A stretch of 64,000 nt of DNA from Erigeron canadensis. Its lineage: Eukaryota > Streptophyta > Magnoliopsida > Asterales > Asteraceae. Under the pieces are notes generated by a model. It made no database searches, was not told the DNA's origin, and was given only the letters and a program-made list of their open reading frames with translations. Positions 1 to 11,418 of the stretch are shown here, piece by piece; the stretch's first letter is position 1; each line of letters starts with the position of its first letter. The DNA is taken from NCBI RefSeq assembly GCF_010389155.1, contig NC_057765.1:9672001-9736000 (forward strand), in the 5' to 3' direction. Both the position numbers and the translations under genes were made by a program.

Positions 1-654
1 GCCTTATGATGATGATGATTAATACATCATCACCTGAAATTTGATTATATGTTCCTCTTGGCATGTCGCATTTCCATTGAAACTATTATCTTATTCATGT
101 CAAGAGCTTATCTGTATCTCCTTGAGATCAACATGCATCCTAATGTTAGCCCAAGAAACTACAATGCAAAAGCATACTCTACCGACCTTCTCATGCTCAC
201 TAGTAAAACAGCATGTTTATCTAATATCATTTACAAGCAAACATACCAAAAACATCAACCAACCAGATAAAAGTCCCAGCAGTTATTATTTCTAGGCTTC
301 ATCATCTCCTTCACATATGAATTGTTGTGTGACCACGAAGTCCATCTAATTGTACATTTTTTTTATCAATATTTTTCTCAACCTATTATGCAGTGCTTTG
401 TGCATTTTATAAATTCTACAAATTATATAAGCCTCTGTGATTATATATCTATCTTTATATAAACCTTGGTACTCTTTTCCATGCTTAAAGAGCACTGTGA
501 AGTGAACTTCAGTATTTCAGATTCAAGAATTAAAAAGGAAATAAGTGGAGTGATGGCTGGTTATATATTTTTACTGAAGTATGACGAGGAAAATGAGACA
601 TTTTGAAGCACATTATTAATCAGAAAACTGAGTTCACTTGTAGGTTCAAATTAC
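1..654. other. intron sequence of the cyclophilin gene, no exon seen
   Basis: This stretch follows the donor site of the last resolved exon of the minus-strand CWC27/CYP57-like gene, so it should be intron, with the remaining exons to the left of the window. I looked on the minus strand for the lysine/arginine-rich C-terminal part expected of this family and did not find it here. No transposon ends are recognisable. The short open frames present have no family resemblance. Confidence 0.5.
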
Positions 655-3600
655 CTTTATGCACTTTTTGCTTGGATGGCATATCGCCCAGCTCCTTCTT
701 TTTAAGTATCTGTCGACGCATTCGTGCATCAAAGTTTGCCTCGTCATCATCACTGTCACCAGCAGAATCAGCATCTGATTCCTTGGGTAACTCTTCCTTC
801 TTGGAGTTTAAAGCTTCTCTAACACGCATTTGCAAATCTTTTCTTGTTTTATCTTCCTCTGGATTCTGTCACAGTAAATATCATACTAATCAAAAGTTGT
901 AGACTTAATCTAATGTAAACATATGCATATGACCCAAAAGTGGGTTATTTGAGCAATAATCATAAACAAAAAACGAAGAATATAGGCCTAAAGCCCTAAA
1001 CTAATATGCTTCATCTGCTTTCAATAAGTGTTCTTTATCATATTTAAAATTTTTTGTATAATCACATTCAACCATCTTTAAATGAGAATCACTAAAATAG
1101 TACTTTTGTTTTACCATAAAATCTAGCAATAATTCAGACCACCACTTTTTTTAGTCCTCCCACACTTCAATATTGTTCAGTATCAGTTTGGAAATTGATT
1201 AAATTTTTAAGGTTTGTAATTTCGTATAAACATAATCTGCTTATATCTGATAAAGTATAGGTCCAATTAAAAGTTTCAAACTGGCTAGAACAAAGCTCAT
1301 TATCCAGGGTATAATTAAGATAATCAAATACCCTTCATTAAAATCTAACTTTAAAGAGTTTGACTTCCATGTTACAATTCCTATCTATTTTCTAAAAAGG
1401 TATACTCTTTTTGGACATATCGTGTATTCCAAATTTGCCAAATTGTTAAACAGGTAATTTACTTACAACTGAAATAATAAAAACACATCCTAATACTATC
1501 TCCTCCAACCAGTTTTACTTCTGCTAATTATCTAGATCAGATGATTGTCTTATTACTAAAATGGGATTATTGCTTAGAGCAATCCAAGTTTTTATCCATC
1601 CAATTAGATCATTATAAGTTATTTTCGTGTCTCATTTGGGCCACATTAAAATATGTGCTTTTGAAGAAAATGATGGTTTGTATTTGATAAAAACTTTAAA
1701 AAAAATTACATTTTTGGTACCTGAAGTTGTCAAAATTTTCAATTATAGTCTTTAAGTGAAAAAATTAAATTTTCGATACCTGAAGTTGGTCATTTTTTTC
1801 ATTTTTGATACCAAACACATACGGCGTTTGTTTTTCCGTTAACGCCCTCACATGACCAACACGTGAGGGTATCAAAAATGAAAATTTTTGCAATTAAAAA
1901 CTATAATTGAAAACTTTGACAACTTCATGTACCAAAAATGTAATTTTCTTGAAAATTAATGACTATGGGTTTTTTAAAAGTTTATTTAATTATTTTAACA
2001 CATTTAAGCTTTGAGTTTTTATCTACATTATATTATAACATATATACAAGTACTATTTTTAAAATCTTTTAAGGTTAAGTCATAAATATACGGATAACTT
2101 GTTATTATACACACACAAAAAAAATACTATTTTAGCTCTATTGTGTAACAATTGAATTTGGTTTCCAAATCGTTGCTAGTTGAGACGATTATGTATATTG
2201 TGTCGCGGTCGATTTGGAAGTTGTGAACAACTTTATCGGGAATTATCACGGAGAGGAAGATTTCTTCATTGACAAACTTTCAAATCGTCTCAACGGGCAA
2301 CGATTTGAAAGCCAAATTCAGTTGTTACACAATAGAGCTAAAATAGTAGGTTTTTTAATAGGGATTAGTTTCCTCGAATGTAAGAAACTTTGAACGAATG
2401 TCTATAGTAGGAAATAACTAAAGTTGTGTGTATCGTATGTAAACAACTTTGAAATAATGTTTATTGTATGTAAGAATTTCGTTTCAACCAATTAAAATCT
2501 GACAACTGGCACCTGTATATGGTTGCCACGTATGTTTTCTTACATACAATAAGCATTTTTTCAAGTTGCTTACATACAATACACATAACTTTAGTTTTTT
2601 CCTACTATAGACATTCGGTTAAAGATAGTTACATTTCAGGAAACTAATCCCTTTTTAATAACAAGTTATCCGTATGTTTACGACTTAACCTTAATTTTAA
2701 AAATGGTACTCGTATATATGTTATAATATAATGTAGATAAAAACCCAAAGCTTAAATGTGTTAGAATAATTAATTAAACTCTTAAAAAACCATAGTCATT
2801 AATTTTTGAGAAAATTACATTTTTGGTACCTGAAGTTGTCAAAGTTTTCAATTATAGTCTCTAAGTGAAAAAATTTTCATTTTTGATACCCTCACGTGTT
2901 GGTCACGTGAGGGAGTTAACTGAAAAACAAACGGCGTATGTGCTTGGTATCAAAAATGAAAAAAATAACCAACTTTAGGTACCAAAAATGTAATTTTTTC
3001 ACTTAGAAACTATAAGTGAAAATTTTGAATACTTCAAGTACCAAAAATGTAATTTTCTCAAAATTTTAGTAAGGAATGAAAATCATAGACACAAAAGCAT
3101 TAGATTTACAAATAAATAACAATTATAACAAAACTAATTGATTTAAAAAGTTTGTAACAATTCAAAAGAGACACAAAACGATCTTTTAATGACCTGATTA
3201 AATGATAGATACTATGAAGGTCTGGAAGGCACAAATGGAAAAGTACATTGTTATACTAAGCATTTTACCCCACAAAAAAGTGAAGCCACATATAAACACA
3301 TTACAAACACCGACTCCTTCACCAGTTTTATTTCAGCCGACTATTTGGATTATTCATATGGTGCCTACAACCATAGTCACATAAAACACGGTACGTTTCG
3401 GTATGGTATGGGTACGCGATACGGGTACGCAATTCGCTCTTGGTAACGAATTCGGTACGGATGGGGTATACCCATTTCGGTACGAAGTGGTACGAAAGGG
3501 TACAATGTACCATGTATTTGGTTCGGTGTACCAAAAAGTCATCATATAGGTAACAAAATTTATAAATTTAATCATTATTAAAATAAAAATATAAAATAAA

Positions 3601-6600
3601 ATAAAATAAGAACACACAGAAATACATTTAAAAAACACATATGTATTTTAAAAACAAACTAAAGAGGGCTTAGTTAAACCCAATCAAGTTTGAAGTTCAA
3701 GCCTGTAGCCCATAACGTTTTACAAACCCTTATTCCCTAGATATTTATATTAAAAAAAAAGGATCGGGGTCTCTGTCCTATCAACTCTCTGTTACTTCCT
3801 CTTAACTTGAAATTAAAAATAATCAAAACACATCAAATCCGGATTCAAAGATCGAAGACCAGATCTCAAATCCCATAGAAACAAAACGTTTATCCTGAAG
3901 CTGGGAAGTCAAAACGGCAATGGTACACCGTACCACTTCAATCGAGTCGTTTTCACTTTTGAAATAGTTTTCCGTACCAAGGGGAATGGGACGCGTTCAT
4001 TTTGCTTTTCGGTTCGCCGTACCACTGACGTACGAAACGCTAACGAATTGCGTTTCGGTACACTTCGTACCAATACGAGATACACGGGTAGATGAGCGTT
4101 TTATGTGACTATGCCTACAACCTATGTATCAGAATACCATTTTGAAGTCTTAAATATGGTTCTTAGGGATAACAAATGTGTGTATACTTTGCTTAAAACT
4201 CATAAGAGACATTTTTAGGGGAGATTGGTTGTGTTACTATATGCAGATTGAAGAATCTCTACTATTATATAAAAGAGATGGCTTATGGTCTTAAACTCAG
4301 AAAATTTACCATAATGCCCTTATCTTTAACCATGCTACTATCTGATAACACAATTTTAATATATCCATGTGTTTGACAATCTAAGCCGGTGACCAGCGAA
4401 GCCGGACGCCAAACACCGTCAATCTGATATGATCCCACATCGGCCAAGTATGAGATTGGTTGGTGGTTTATAAGTCAAGGTGTCCCCTCCTCCTTTAACC
4501 TAGAGCCTATTATGGGATGGGTTTGTATCACAATCATTGCCACATGTACTAATTGAAGTTTACAATGAGAACACATCGACCCCACGCGTCACGCTGGTAC
4601 GCTTCTAGTAAAATAATAAACAAGTAATTATACTTACTGTTTTATCTTTTGCGTTTTCTTCTTTCAGGAGACGAGGATCATTCAGCACATCATGACTACT
4701 TTTTATTTTAGTCTTCACAGTGGCAAGAAGTTTCTCCTCTTCTTGTGCTTCTTCTCCAAACGATAGCAAGTTCAACTTTCTGTAAATATAAAAATATAAT
4801 CACTTTATTTAAAAAGTTATAACATGAACAATATCTAATCTTATAATTGTTAACCACTTCAAATGCAAGATAAATGTATTACTTTGTAGCCTTCTTTTTT
4901 GTATCTTTGTTGCCAGCTTCCGTGGTAGTTGATGGCAAAGATTTAGCAGGTGCAACTCTTGGAACAACATCATCAAATGGGTTCCATAAAATCTGAAATT
5001 TCGGAAAACAAACTCAATTATCTCAGTTGCTAACAACTCTAGTCATTTACCACCACATGAGAAATCGATAAAAGTTTTCTCTGGAGGTGTATAATGGTCA
5101 GGTTGGCCAGGTTGGGTAATCGCTCAAAATGGTCAAAAATGATATTAGCATGATTACAAAGAGCTTATTATTACAAAAAGTAAATACCTTTCCGATAGAC
5201 CAATTTAATAGATTATATGAATTAAAATCACACTTTAGGTGATTTTTAATCTGATAGGCCCATTCAATCATTTGACACTTTTTATGATTTGACTATTTAA
5301 AATTTAAATGAACCGTAAATAAGTTACAACTCAAAATTCCAACCTCTAGGTTATTTTATTGCCATCTGATATAGCAAAAAGATAAAATGAGAATATGTAG
5401 ACATATACCTCGATAGAAAGAATTTTTGGAGGAGATTCCAATGGTCGGTCATCCTTATCCGTTTCAATCTCACCCAAATTTAACAAATTATATAATGAAT
5501 CTCCTGTGACCTATAGACCATATAAAATTCATCAATATCCAAAGAGGGCATAGGCAGGCAGTAATTATGCATTAATGAATTTATATTTACCTTGCCAAAA
5601 ATAGTATGTTTTCTGTCAAGCCAATCACAACGATCTAGAGTTATAAAGAATTGACTTCCGTTTGTATTTGGTGCATTAGCATTTGCACACGCAACTATAC
5701 CCCGATGATTGAATCTTAAACGTGAATGGAACTCATCACCAAATGTCCCTCCATATATACTTTCACCACCTGAATGTAGAAACAGATTTAGTGACAGTGA
5801 AGTAGGACAGCCATAAAATAAGTTGTTGGGTTGTATCCATACAACAAACACTCATGTATAGCTTTATTGATTTGTATGGATACACACTCACACACATAAA
5901 AGTATAACGAGAATACAAGCAGTTTGAGAACTAGTTCAGGAATGACCTAATGAGTCAAGTTTATTAATTCTAATATGATTTTTGAAGATAAAGGAGTTTG
6001 ATTTGCAATTAGAGAATTAGCCATAATACTAATATCTGAGGCGCTGGCATGTTTGGATTACCACATCCATATCAACTTTAGGAGTGTTGGGCAATGAATT
6101 AAAATTAGACTCCATAACTCCAGCAAGATGGATATTTACACCTCTGCGTAGTTAGAATTTAGGGCATTTGGTTTACAATATAATCTCATTTTAAGTTTTG
6201 ATATCTCATTTGCAAACACATATGGGTGGTATTTTATATATATATATATATATATGATCATCTTTGATTAAAATGTATAGAATATGGACCTTGGGGAGAT
6301 AAAAATAACATCGGAACAGAAGTTGATTAGTTCGTAATCATAATATTCAACTACTGAAACTAAGATTGTTAATTTAACAGTAACAGTATAACGAATATCA
6401 GTTCTTTAACATTTAATGGCACAACCACACAACTAGTATTGAAAAATGATATGAAGAACAATAGTCCAATACTGCATCATTTTAACCATTCTAAAGATTG
6501 ATACCTTATCGGATGACTGATTGAACACACTATAAAGTGGTATCAAAGCTAAACTCGGCTATCTGTTTAGCCTCTTAGTAGAGTTAAAAGGCGATACAAG

Positions 6601-9600
6601 ATATAGAACTTGACTACAACATACCTAATCTGAGGTTCTAAGCTGTGTATTTCGGGGATGAAGTCTCTCGAGGAAGTAACATGTTCCAGTTTATGAACTT
6701 TCCTATATCTGCATAAAGTGCTAGGGATACTAAGGGGGGAGGGAGTGTGCAGGGAGATGAGGGGAGATGGTGAGGGTTTCGGCTGCCACTGCTGCAAGAT
6801 GGAGGGAGATGGGAGGGCTGCGAGTTGGATGCTCCGAGGGAGATGGAGGAGAGATGGAAGAAACGGGGACAATTTGTGAACATTTCAAACGGTCACACGA
6901 CCGTTGGCAGGGACCATTGGTGTAACTGATATGACTCAAGGAAGATAAGGGAAGTGGTATAAGCAAAGATCCAAACAGCAAGGGCCATTGGGCAATTAAC
7001 TGAGAAACATATGGGTTGAAGAGTAATTTAGTTTATTTAATTTCCTTATTGTCGTCAGAATGTCTTTTCCTTCTTTAGTTATCTTGCTGGCCAAGTCAAG
7101 AGCAATTTAAGTAATTAGGAGATATCGTGTTAGGGTTAGGATTAATCTGTGAAGTCATTGGATTTGGGGTTCTTTTCTTGTACTCTGTCTTTATAATTCA
7201 ATAATAATTAATTGTGCCAACTCAGTTCGTATCAGTAACTTACCCCGCTCCATGGGCCAAATGTGTAAACAAAAAAAAATAAAATTATTTCCCAATATAT
7301 ATATAAGAATTTTTAGTTCAAAAACACAACCCGAAACTCCTTTTTAGTCTATGTTTATCAATACAAACACAACAATAACATTTTATCATCATAAATGGAT
7401 CCATTATATTCATCATCTTTATCTCATCTTCGTCCGAAGAGATTTCATCGGCTTCCAAATTTTCATTACCTTTTTTGTTGCTAGATTTATCCACGGGTAG
7501 TAGCCTACCTTTTTTGCAATGCATTTTTGAAGCCATTAAAGACGACACGGCAAGCTCCACAGAAACCCGCCTACATCGAGCAGTTTCGACAACAAAGTCA
7601 CGAAACTCTTATGCGTGACTATTTCATTGAAGAACCAAAGTTTGGCCTGGTTTGGTTTCGTGAGATATTTCGAATGAGTCAAAGCTAATTTTTAAGGATT
7701 GTTAATGATATTGAGCAACGGTACGTGTACTTTCAAGAGCATGTAGACCGGAAGGGGAGAAAGAGCTTTACAGCCATACAAAAATGCACATCCGTGGTGG
7801 GACAACTCGCAACGGGCAACCCTCCAGATAACTTTGATGACTACTTGTGCATGGCCGCGAGAACGTCCCGCGAAACCCTTGATCATTTTTGCGCTGCGGT
7901 CATCCAGTTATATCAAGACAAGTTCTTACGTAGGCCTACTAGTCACGACGTTGCACGATTGTACGAGGCGCATGAACGGAGACACAAGATTCCGGGAATG
8001 CTAGGTAGTCTTTGATTGTACACATTTTGTTTAGAGAAATTGTCCTAATCATTTGAAGGGACAATACAAGAGAGCCTTTCAGTCCATAACCGTTGAACAA
8101 GAGTGAGTAGAGATGGTGGAGGTGATCATCCGTTCCCACTTTCACAAGCCTAAAACAAATGACAAGAAGTTCAAGAAAGTGCAAGAATCGGCAAGAAAGA
8201 ATGTCAAGCGAGCTTTTGGCGTTCTTAAGGGAAAATGGGGGAATTTAAATCGCCTAATGCGATCGATGACAGTCGACAAGATTACTAACATCGTGCACGC
8301 GTGTATTATATTGCACAACATGATCATAAGGGACGATGGGAGGGCAATATCACCGGTTCGTAATGAGGATTCGTGGATTCAACTGGTTTATGATGACAAC
8401 GCAATGGATAAGATACAAGATGAAGAAGTCCATCATCGTCTTCGATATGATCTTAGAGAGCACGTATGAGTGTAAGGCTGACAATTTTGACACGAAACCT
8501 GTTAACACGACACACAGGTTTCGTGTTTGGGTTTAACAGGTTTCATGTACTAACAGGTTCGAACATGTTAAGACATGTTTATATATATATATATATATAC
8601 ATTAGTGAAACCCTACCCCTAATTCATCCATTCTTTTTATCTCAGCCGTTCCATTTCCATTCCTATCTTTTTCTTTCTTTTTCCCTACAACTTAACAAGT
8701 AAGATTACATCTCTCAATCTCACATTCGTCTCTTTCTATCTCTCTCTGTTCCACGACGTCCGGAGTTATAATGACGGAGGCGAAGGGTTTTCAAGCCATA
8801 TTTTCGATCAAATCTAACACGAGATGTTTACAAGAAAGGAATCGATTAGATTCAACAATTATTATGTATATATCTGTAAGTTTCCCACTACCGATTGGTT
8901 TGTTTTGTTTGTTTTAGAATAGTACTGAATCTGATGAAGTGATGATTGATTATATATGTTTTGTTTCTTTTAATGTGTTATTGTCTTCTTCATCTTCTCT
9001 CTTTCTAATATAATAATCGTAAGGCTTCTTTTCCTTTTGACCAAATTTATTGATTCTTGTTATGTTACTGTATTTATTAAACCGAATTCATGTTATCAGA
9101 ATTAAAAGCTTCACAATACATACATACATTTATTTAAGACTTATATAGAAATATATTTGTAACTTATATAGAAATATAGAATGTATGTTACCAGGTTCTT
9201 AACAGGTTTGTTAACAGGTGTACCGTTAATTTTCGTGTCGTTTTCGTGTCCAGAAAAAATAATACGAATTCTTAACAGGTCACGACCTTAACATGTTCGT
9301 GTCTTAACAGGTTTCGTGTGACCTGTTATGCCAGCCTTATATGAGTGTTTGTTGAATGTTGAGTGTTTGCTGAATGGTTTGGTAATGGAATTGAGCTAGT
9401 ATTTATAGGAAAAATTTAGGAAAAAAAGACAGGTTTTTTTTGTTTGTAATTCAAACGGTCAAATTGGAAGAATTCAAATTCAAAATGTTAAAAGGGTTAA
9501 TTATGCGAAGTTTATATGTTAAAGATAAATTATGAAAATTTAAAGAAAAGGTTGGGAGTAATGGTTGCCACTAAAAAAGGTTGGAGAGTTGAAATGAGGT

Positions 9601-10804
9601 GGAGTAGGTAAGTTGAGGGAGATGGGGAAATGAAGATACATGACTCCCTCCCCCTAAGATGTTTCAGAGAACAACTTTATATGAATTTATCTGACAATTG
9701 TAGCTACATCAAATCTATAAATACAATGTTCTTTTAAACGGTAAGAGAATATGCAACTTATTTGCCTAGACTAAAGCATTCACGGGTATACTTAAGAACC
9801 TTTCGAATTGCCCCAAGCACAAAGATGCTTCCCAGTTAAACTTTGTACGCCGGGCTAAGTTAACACAATCAACCCGATTCACTTATACCATTATTAAACC
9901 ATTACTTACATAGCATCGCTAAAGAAAATAGACAAATTGTTTCAAGTTTTATATATCTATCTATATCTGTATAATAAAACAAAAATCAACCCCATTTTAA
10001 AATTAAGTATGAAAACACCACATAACCCCTTTCCCGATCCATTATATAAGATTGCTCATCACCCTTGTACCCTCAGCCACCAGAACACCCAGCCGCCACA
10101 CATAGACTGTCCAAAGTTATTTTTAAGTCATTTGATGTTTAACCTACACTCTTTTATTTTGAACCATTAAAACTATAAGTTACCACCTCGCGCAAGCAGT
10201 ATTCTAATTAATATAATAATAATAATCACATTTTCTCAACCCTAATATCGCCAGTAAGGAGACAGGCTAGTAGTCAGGCGTCCCGATGTCCTCAAAACAA
10301 GTCTCCGGGCTAGGGCAACGATAGAATCAACTGCATATAAGTCAATAGAGTCACCCTCCCGGGTAACCTGAACACGTAAAACCCTAAATTCTGCATTGCA
10401 ACGATAATAACAAATTGTTTCCTACGACCTAATTTCCCAATACTGTGAAATAATTGGTAACAACTGATGTATACTAATAAAGTACAATCACAATATGTGT
10501 GTGTGTATATATATATATATATAATATGTATATTGGGAAAAGAAAAAAAGGAAGAAAAGACAGATGAGGAGTGAAAAAACTGACCTGTGCCAGTGCCAGT
10601 AGGATCACCACCTTGAACCATAAATGACTTAATAATGCGATGAAAGATGGTGCCATCGTAGTAGCCGTCTACACACAGCTGAACGAAGTTTCTGACGGCT
10701 TTCGGGGCTTCTTTTGGCCACAATTCGATGTCGATGGGACCGTAGTTGGTGTTCAGTATAACCTTTCCCTTTGTGGGTGGCTCAGATACATATATTGATG
10801 ACAT
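655..10804 (-). CDS. CYP57: CWC27/CYP57-type spliceosome-associated cyclophilin (peptidyl-prolyl isomerase-like), 3' part outside window
   Basis: Six exons join in frame with GT-AG borders: 10804-10585, 5769-5591, 5510-5409, 4992-4883, 4779-4638 and 865-655 (964 nt, 321 codons, ending mid-codon at a donor). The family isomerises prolyl bonds or acts as a scaffold on the activated spliceosome in the nucleus. Residues 1 to about 165 form the cyclophilin fold, with [15 protein letters not shown], the glycine loop [12 protein letters not shown], and NGSQFFIT. The tryptophan and histidine of the active site are both present in [11 protein letters not shown]. The downstream part is charged and low in complexity, including an acidic SDSDDDE-type run followed by a basic stretch, as in CWC27. 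About 180 residues should be missing compared with Arabidopsis CYP57 (about 500 aa, from memory). Introns 1 (4815 bp) and 5 (3772 bp) are swollen by transposons, so an automatic caller may split this gene. Confidence 0.9.
2127..2346. mobile_element. MITE X, 220 bp, TA-flanked, inside the foldback
   Basis: The ends are inverted copies: CTATTTTAGCTCTATTGTG at the left, and its complement ending GAGCTAAAATAG at the right. Homology continues inward for about 65 bp (TTTCCAAATCGTTGC, GAGACGATT). A TA dinucleotide flanks both sides, as expected for Tc1/mariner-type Stowaway insertions, although the termini lack the classical Stowaway sequence. No coding capacity. Confidence 0.65.
2361..2651. mobile_element. 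MITE Y, 291 bp, Mutator-like, with 9-bp target duplication
   Basis: The terminal inverted repeat is GGGATTAGTTTCCT / AGGAAACTAATCCC. It is flanked by identical 9-bp duplications TTTTTAATA at 2352-2360 and 2652-2660, which is diagnostic of Mutator-type transposition. The interior holds mirrored copies of TCTATAGTAGGAAA and TTACATACAATA motifs. It inserted into the centre of the larger foldback, next to MITE X. Confidence 0.8.
3372..4113. mobile_element. non-autonomous hAT element, 742 bp, perfect 8-bp target duplication
   Basis: The termini are CATAGTCACATAAAAC at the left and its exact complement at the right (16 bp). The 8-bp duplication CCTACAAC flanks both sides (3364-3371 and 4114-4121), the hAT hallmark. 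Both subterminal regions are rich in GTACCGTACC/GGTACG-type motifs, as in hAT elements with clustered transposase-binding repeats. There is no transposase frame. It lies in intron 5 of the cyclophilin gene. Confidence 0.85.
4256..4608 (+). mobile_element. non-autonomous Helitron, about 353 bp
   Basis: The 5' end reads TCTCTACTATTATATAAAAG, preceded by A. The 3' end reads through a GC-rich stretch (ACGCGTCACGCTGGTACGC) to TTCTAG and is followed by T. This fits the Helitron rule of insertion between A and T, a 5' TC, and a 3' CTRR behind a short hairpin. No Rep/helicase coding is present. It is intronic, about 30 bp from cyclophilin exon 5. Confidence 0.6.
7576..8469 (+). pseudogene. decayed PIF/Harbinger transposase
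   Basis: Conceptual translation gives the Harbinger N-terminal part (a segment around [11 protein letters not shown], then FRMSQS, stop, FLRIVNDIE), an open block from 7725 to 8015 containing [20 protein letters not shown] and IPGMLGSL, and a C-terminal block from 8113 with [18 protein letters not shown] and IILHNMI, the region holding the last acidic catalytic residue in the family. It is broken by a stop at about 7686-7688, a one-base frameshift at about 8010 just before the expected DC..., and a deletion of the middle of the DDE domain near 8100. It cannot encode an active transposase. Its normal end is interrupted by the nested hAT element. Confidence 0.8.
8473..9339. mobile_element. non-autonomous hAT element nested in the Harbinger relic, 867 bp
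   Basis: The termini are TAAGGCTGACA... at the left and, read inward from the right, TAAGGCTGGCATAACAGG. The exact 8-bp duplication TATGAGTG lies at 8465-8472 and 9340-9347. Both subterminal zones carry many copies of AACAGGT/ACCTGTTAA with nearby CACGA/TCGTG motifs. No transposase is encoded. Removing it restores continuous Harbinger sequence, so it inserted later. Confidence 0.85.
9655..10584. other. 5' part of cyclophilin intron 1
   Basis: Contains no recognisable exon or transposon end. A GT/AT simple repeat lies at about 10497-10522, close to the exon 1 donor. The stretch 10220-10440 is more GC-balanced than its surroundings but gives no coding frame on either strand. Confidence 0.4.
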
Positions 10805-10984
10805 TCTTGAATATGTATTTTGTTTTTGATTCGAAGAAAGAAGAAGAAAGTGGGGAGTTTTGTTATTTAAGTGTTTGTGTTAATGTCGCAATGAGAACCC
10901 AATGTATGGGGATGGATCCGAACACCAATTTACTTGCCAAATCAAGTTAACAAATCACTCTAACGTTATACTATGTCGTGAAAA

Positions 10985-11285
10985 AATAGATTAACCGGTT
11001 CCAGTTATTTTTTGTAGTAACCGAAATCGGTTAATTTTTTTTAAAAAAATAATCGATTACGGTTAACCTATATCGGTTAATAACCGGTTAGTATACAAAA
11101 AAACCTTAACCGGGGTAACCGATTACGGTTAAAAAAACCGGTTAACTGACCGAATAGGTTAACCTATTTTCGGTTATTATTAATTGAATCATAAAACTAT
11201 ATAGATTATTAATAATATATAAATATTCACTTACTTAATTAATAATATAAATATTATTAATAATATATAGGTTAACCGGTTATAT
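10985..11285. repeat. cluster of AACCGGTTA / CGGTTA motifs
   Basis: About ten copies of GGTTA/TAACC, most within AACCGGTTA or ATCGGTTAA, occur in 300 bp in both orientations. Such palindromic motif clusters are typical of subterminal regions of hAT-like elements, but no clear terminal repeat with target duplication was found, so the class is open. Confidence 0.4.
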
Positions 11286-11291
11286 GTTTTC

Positions 11292-11418
11292 ACAGCCAAT
11301 GTTATGTGTTCAATAACTAATTCACACTTCTGGTTTTAATTCCTAACAATATTAATACACTGAAACTTGATCGACTTTTTAAAAAAAATCAATTCAATAA
11401 TGGATATATGTTTTAGTT
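11292..11418 (+). repeat. direct repeat copy 1 (127 bp)
   Basis: The segment from ACAGCCAATGTT to ATATGTTTTA recurs in the same orientation at 12561-12688 with only a few differences, including TTATGTGTTC/TTTTGTGTTC and TAACTAATTC/TAATTAATTC. The copies enclose about 1.14 kb of non-repeated DNA. Confidence 0.8.

Larger units (their letters stand above)
1700..3060. mobile_element. large foldback element (arms about 405 bp) with two MITEs in its centre
   Basis: The arms 1700-2107 and 2656-3060 are near-complementary. Both outer ends read ATTACATTTTTGGTACCTGAAG when read inward, and both inner ends carry the same ATACGGATAACTTGTTAT stretch. The outer approximately 255 bp of each arm is itself partly palindromic, with CCCTCACGTG / CACGTGAGGG segments. 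The centre is filled by two smaller inverted-repeat elements listed separately. Without them the structure would be an almost perfect hairpin. The superfamily is not certain; the long arms fit a Mutator-like foldback. It lies in intron 5 of the cyclophilin gene. Confidence 0.75.
6734..9654 (+). mobile_element. PIF/Harbinger transposon relic (2.9 kb including a nested hAT element)
   Basis: The right terminus, read inward, is GGGGGAGGGAGTCATG and the left is GGGGGGAGGGAGTGTGC. Both are flanked by the trinucleotide TAA (6731-6733 and 9655-9657), the usual PIF/Harbinger target duplication. The interior holds a decayed Harbinger transposase on the plus strand. The element is antisense to the cyclophilin gene and fills most of its intron 1. 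The left border is less secure than the right because the region is purine-rich, and 6880-7260 looks foreign to the family. No MYB-like second ORF was found. Confidence 0.55.

Noticed and set aside
620..835. Stand-alone acidic protein
   Set aside because: It is exon 6 of the cyclophilin gene read from an internal ATG, with a tail of intron after the donor at 654-653.
5480..5851. Open frame starting [10 protein letters not shown] as a separate cyclophilin gene
   Set aside because: The cyclophilin part is exon 2 of the larger gene; the leading residues before GGESIYGG are intron translated past an acceptor site.
6539..6551. TGGTATCAAAGCT as a retrotransposon primer-binding site
   Set aside because: It resembles the initiator tRNA site, but no LTR end immediately before it nor a polypurine tract could be found.
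7318..7560. Minus-strand frame with [12 protein letters not shown] as a gene
   Set aside because: It lies inside the Harbinger relic with no support for an independent gene; the acidic stretch may be chance or part of an inverted element remnant.
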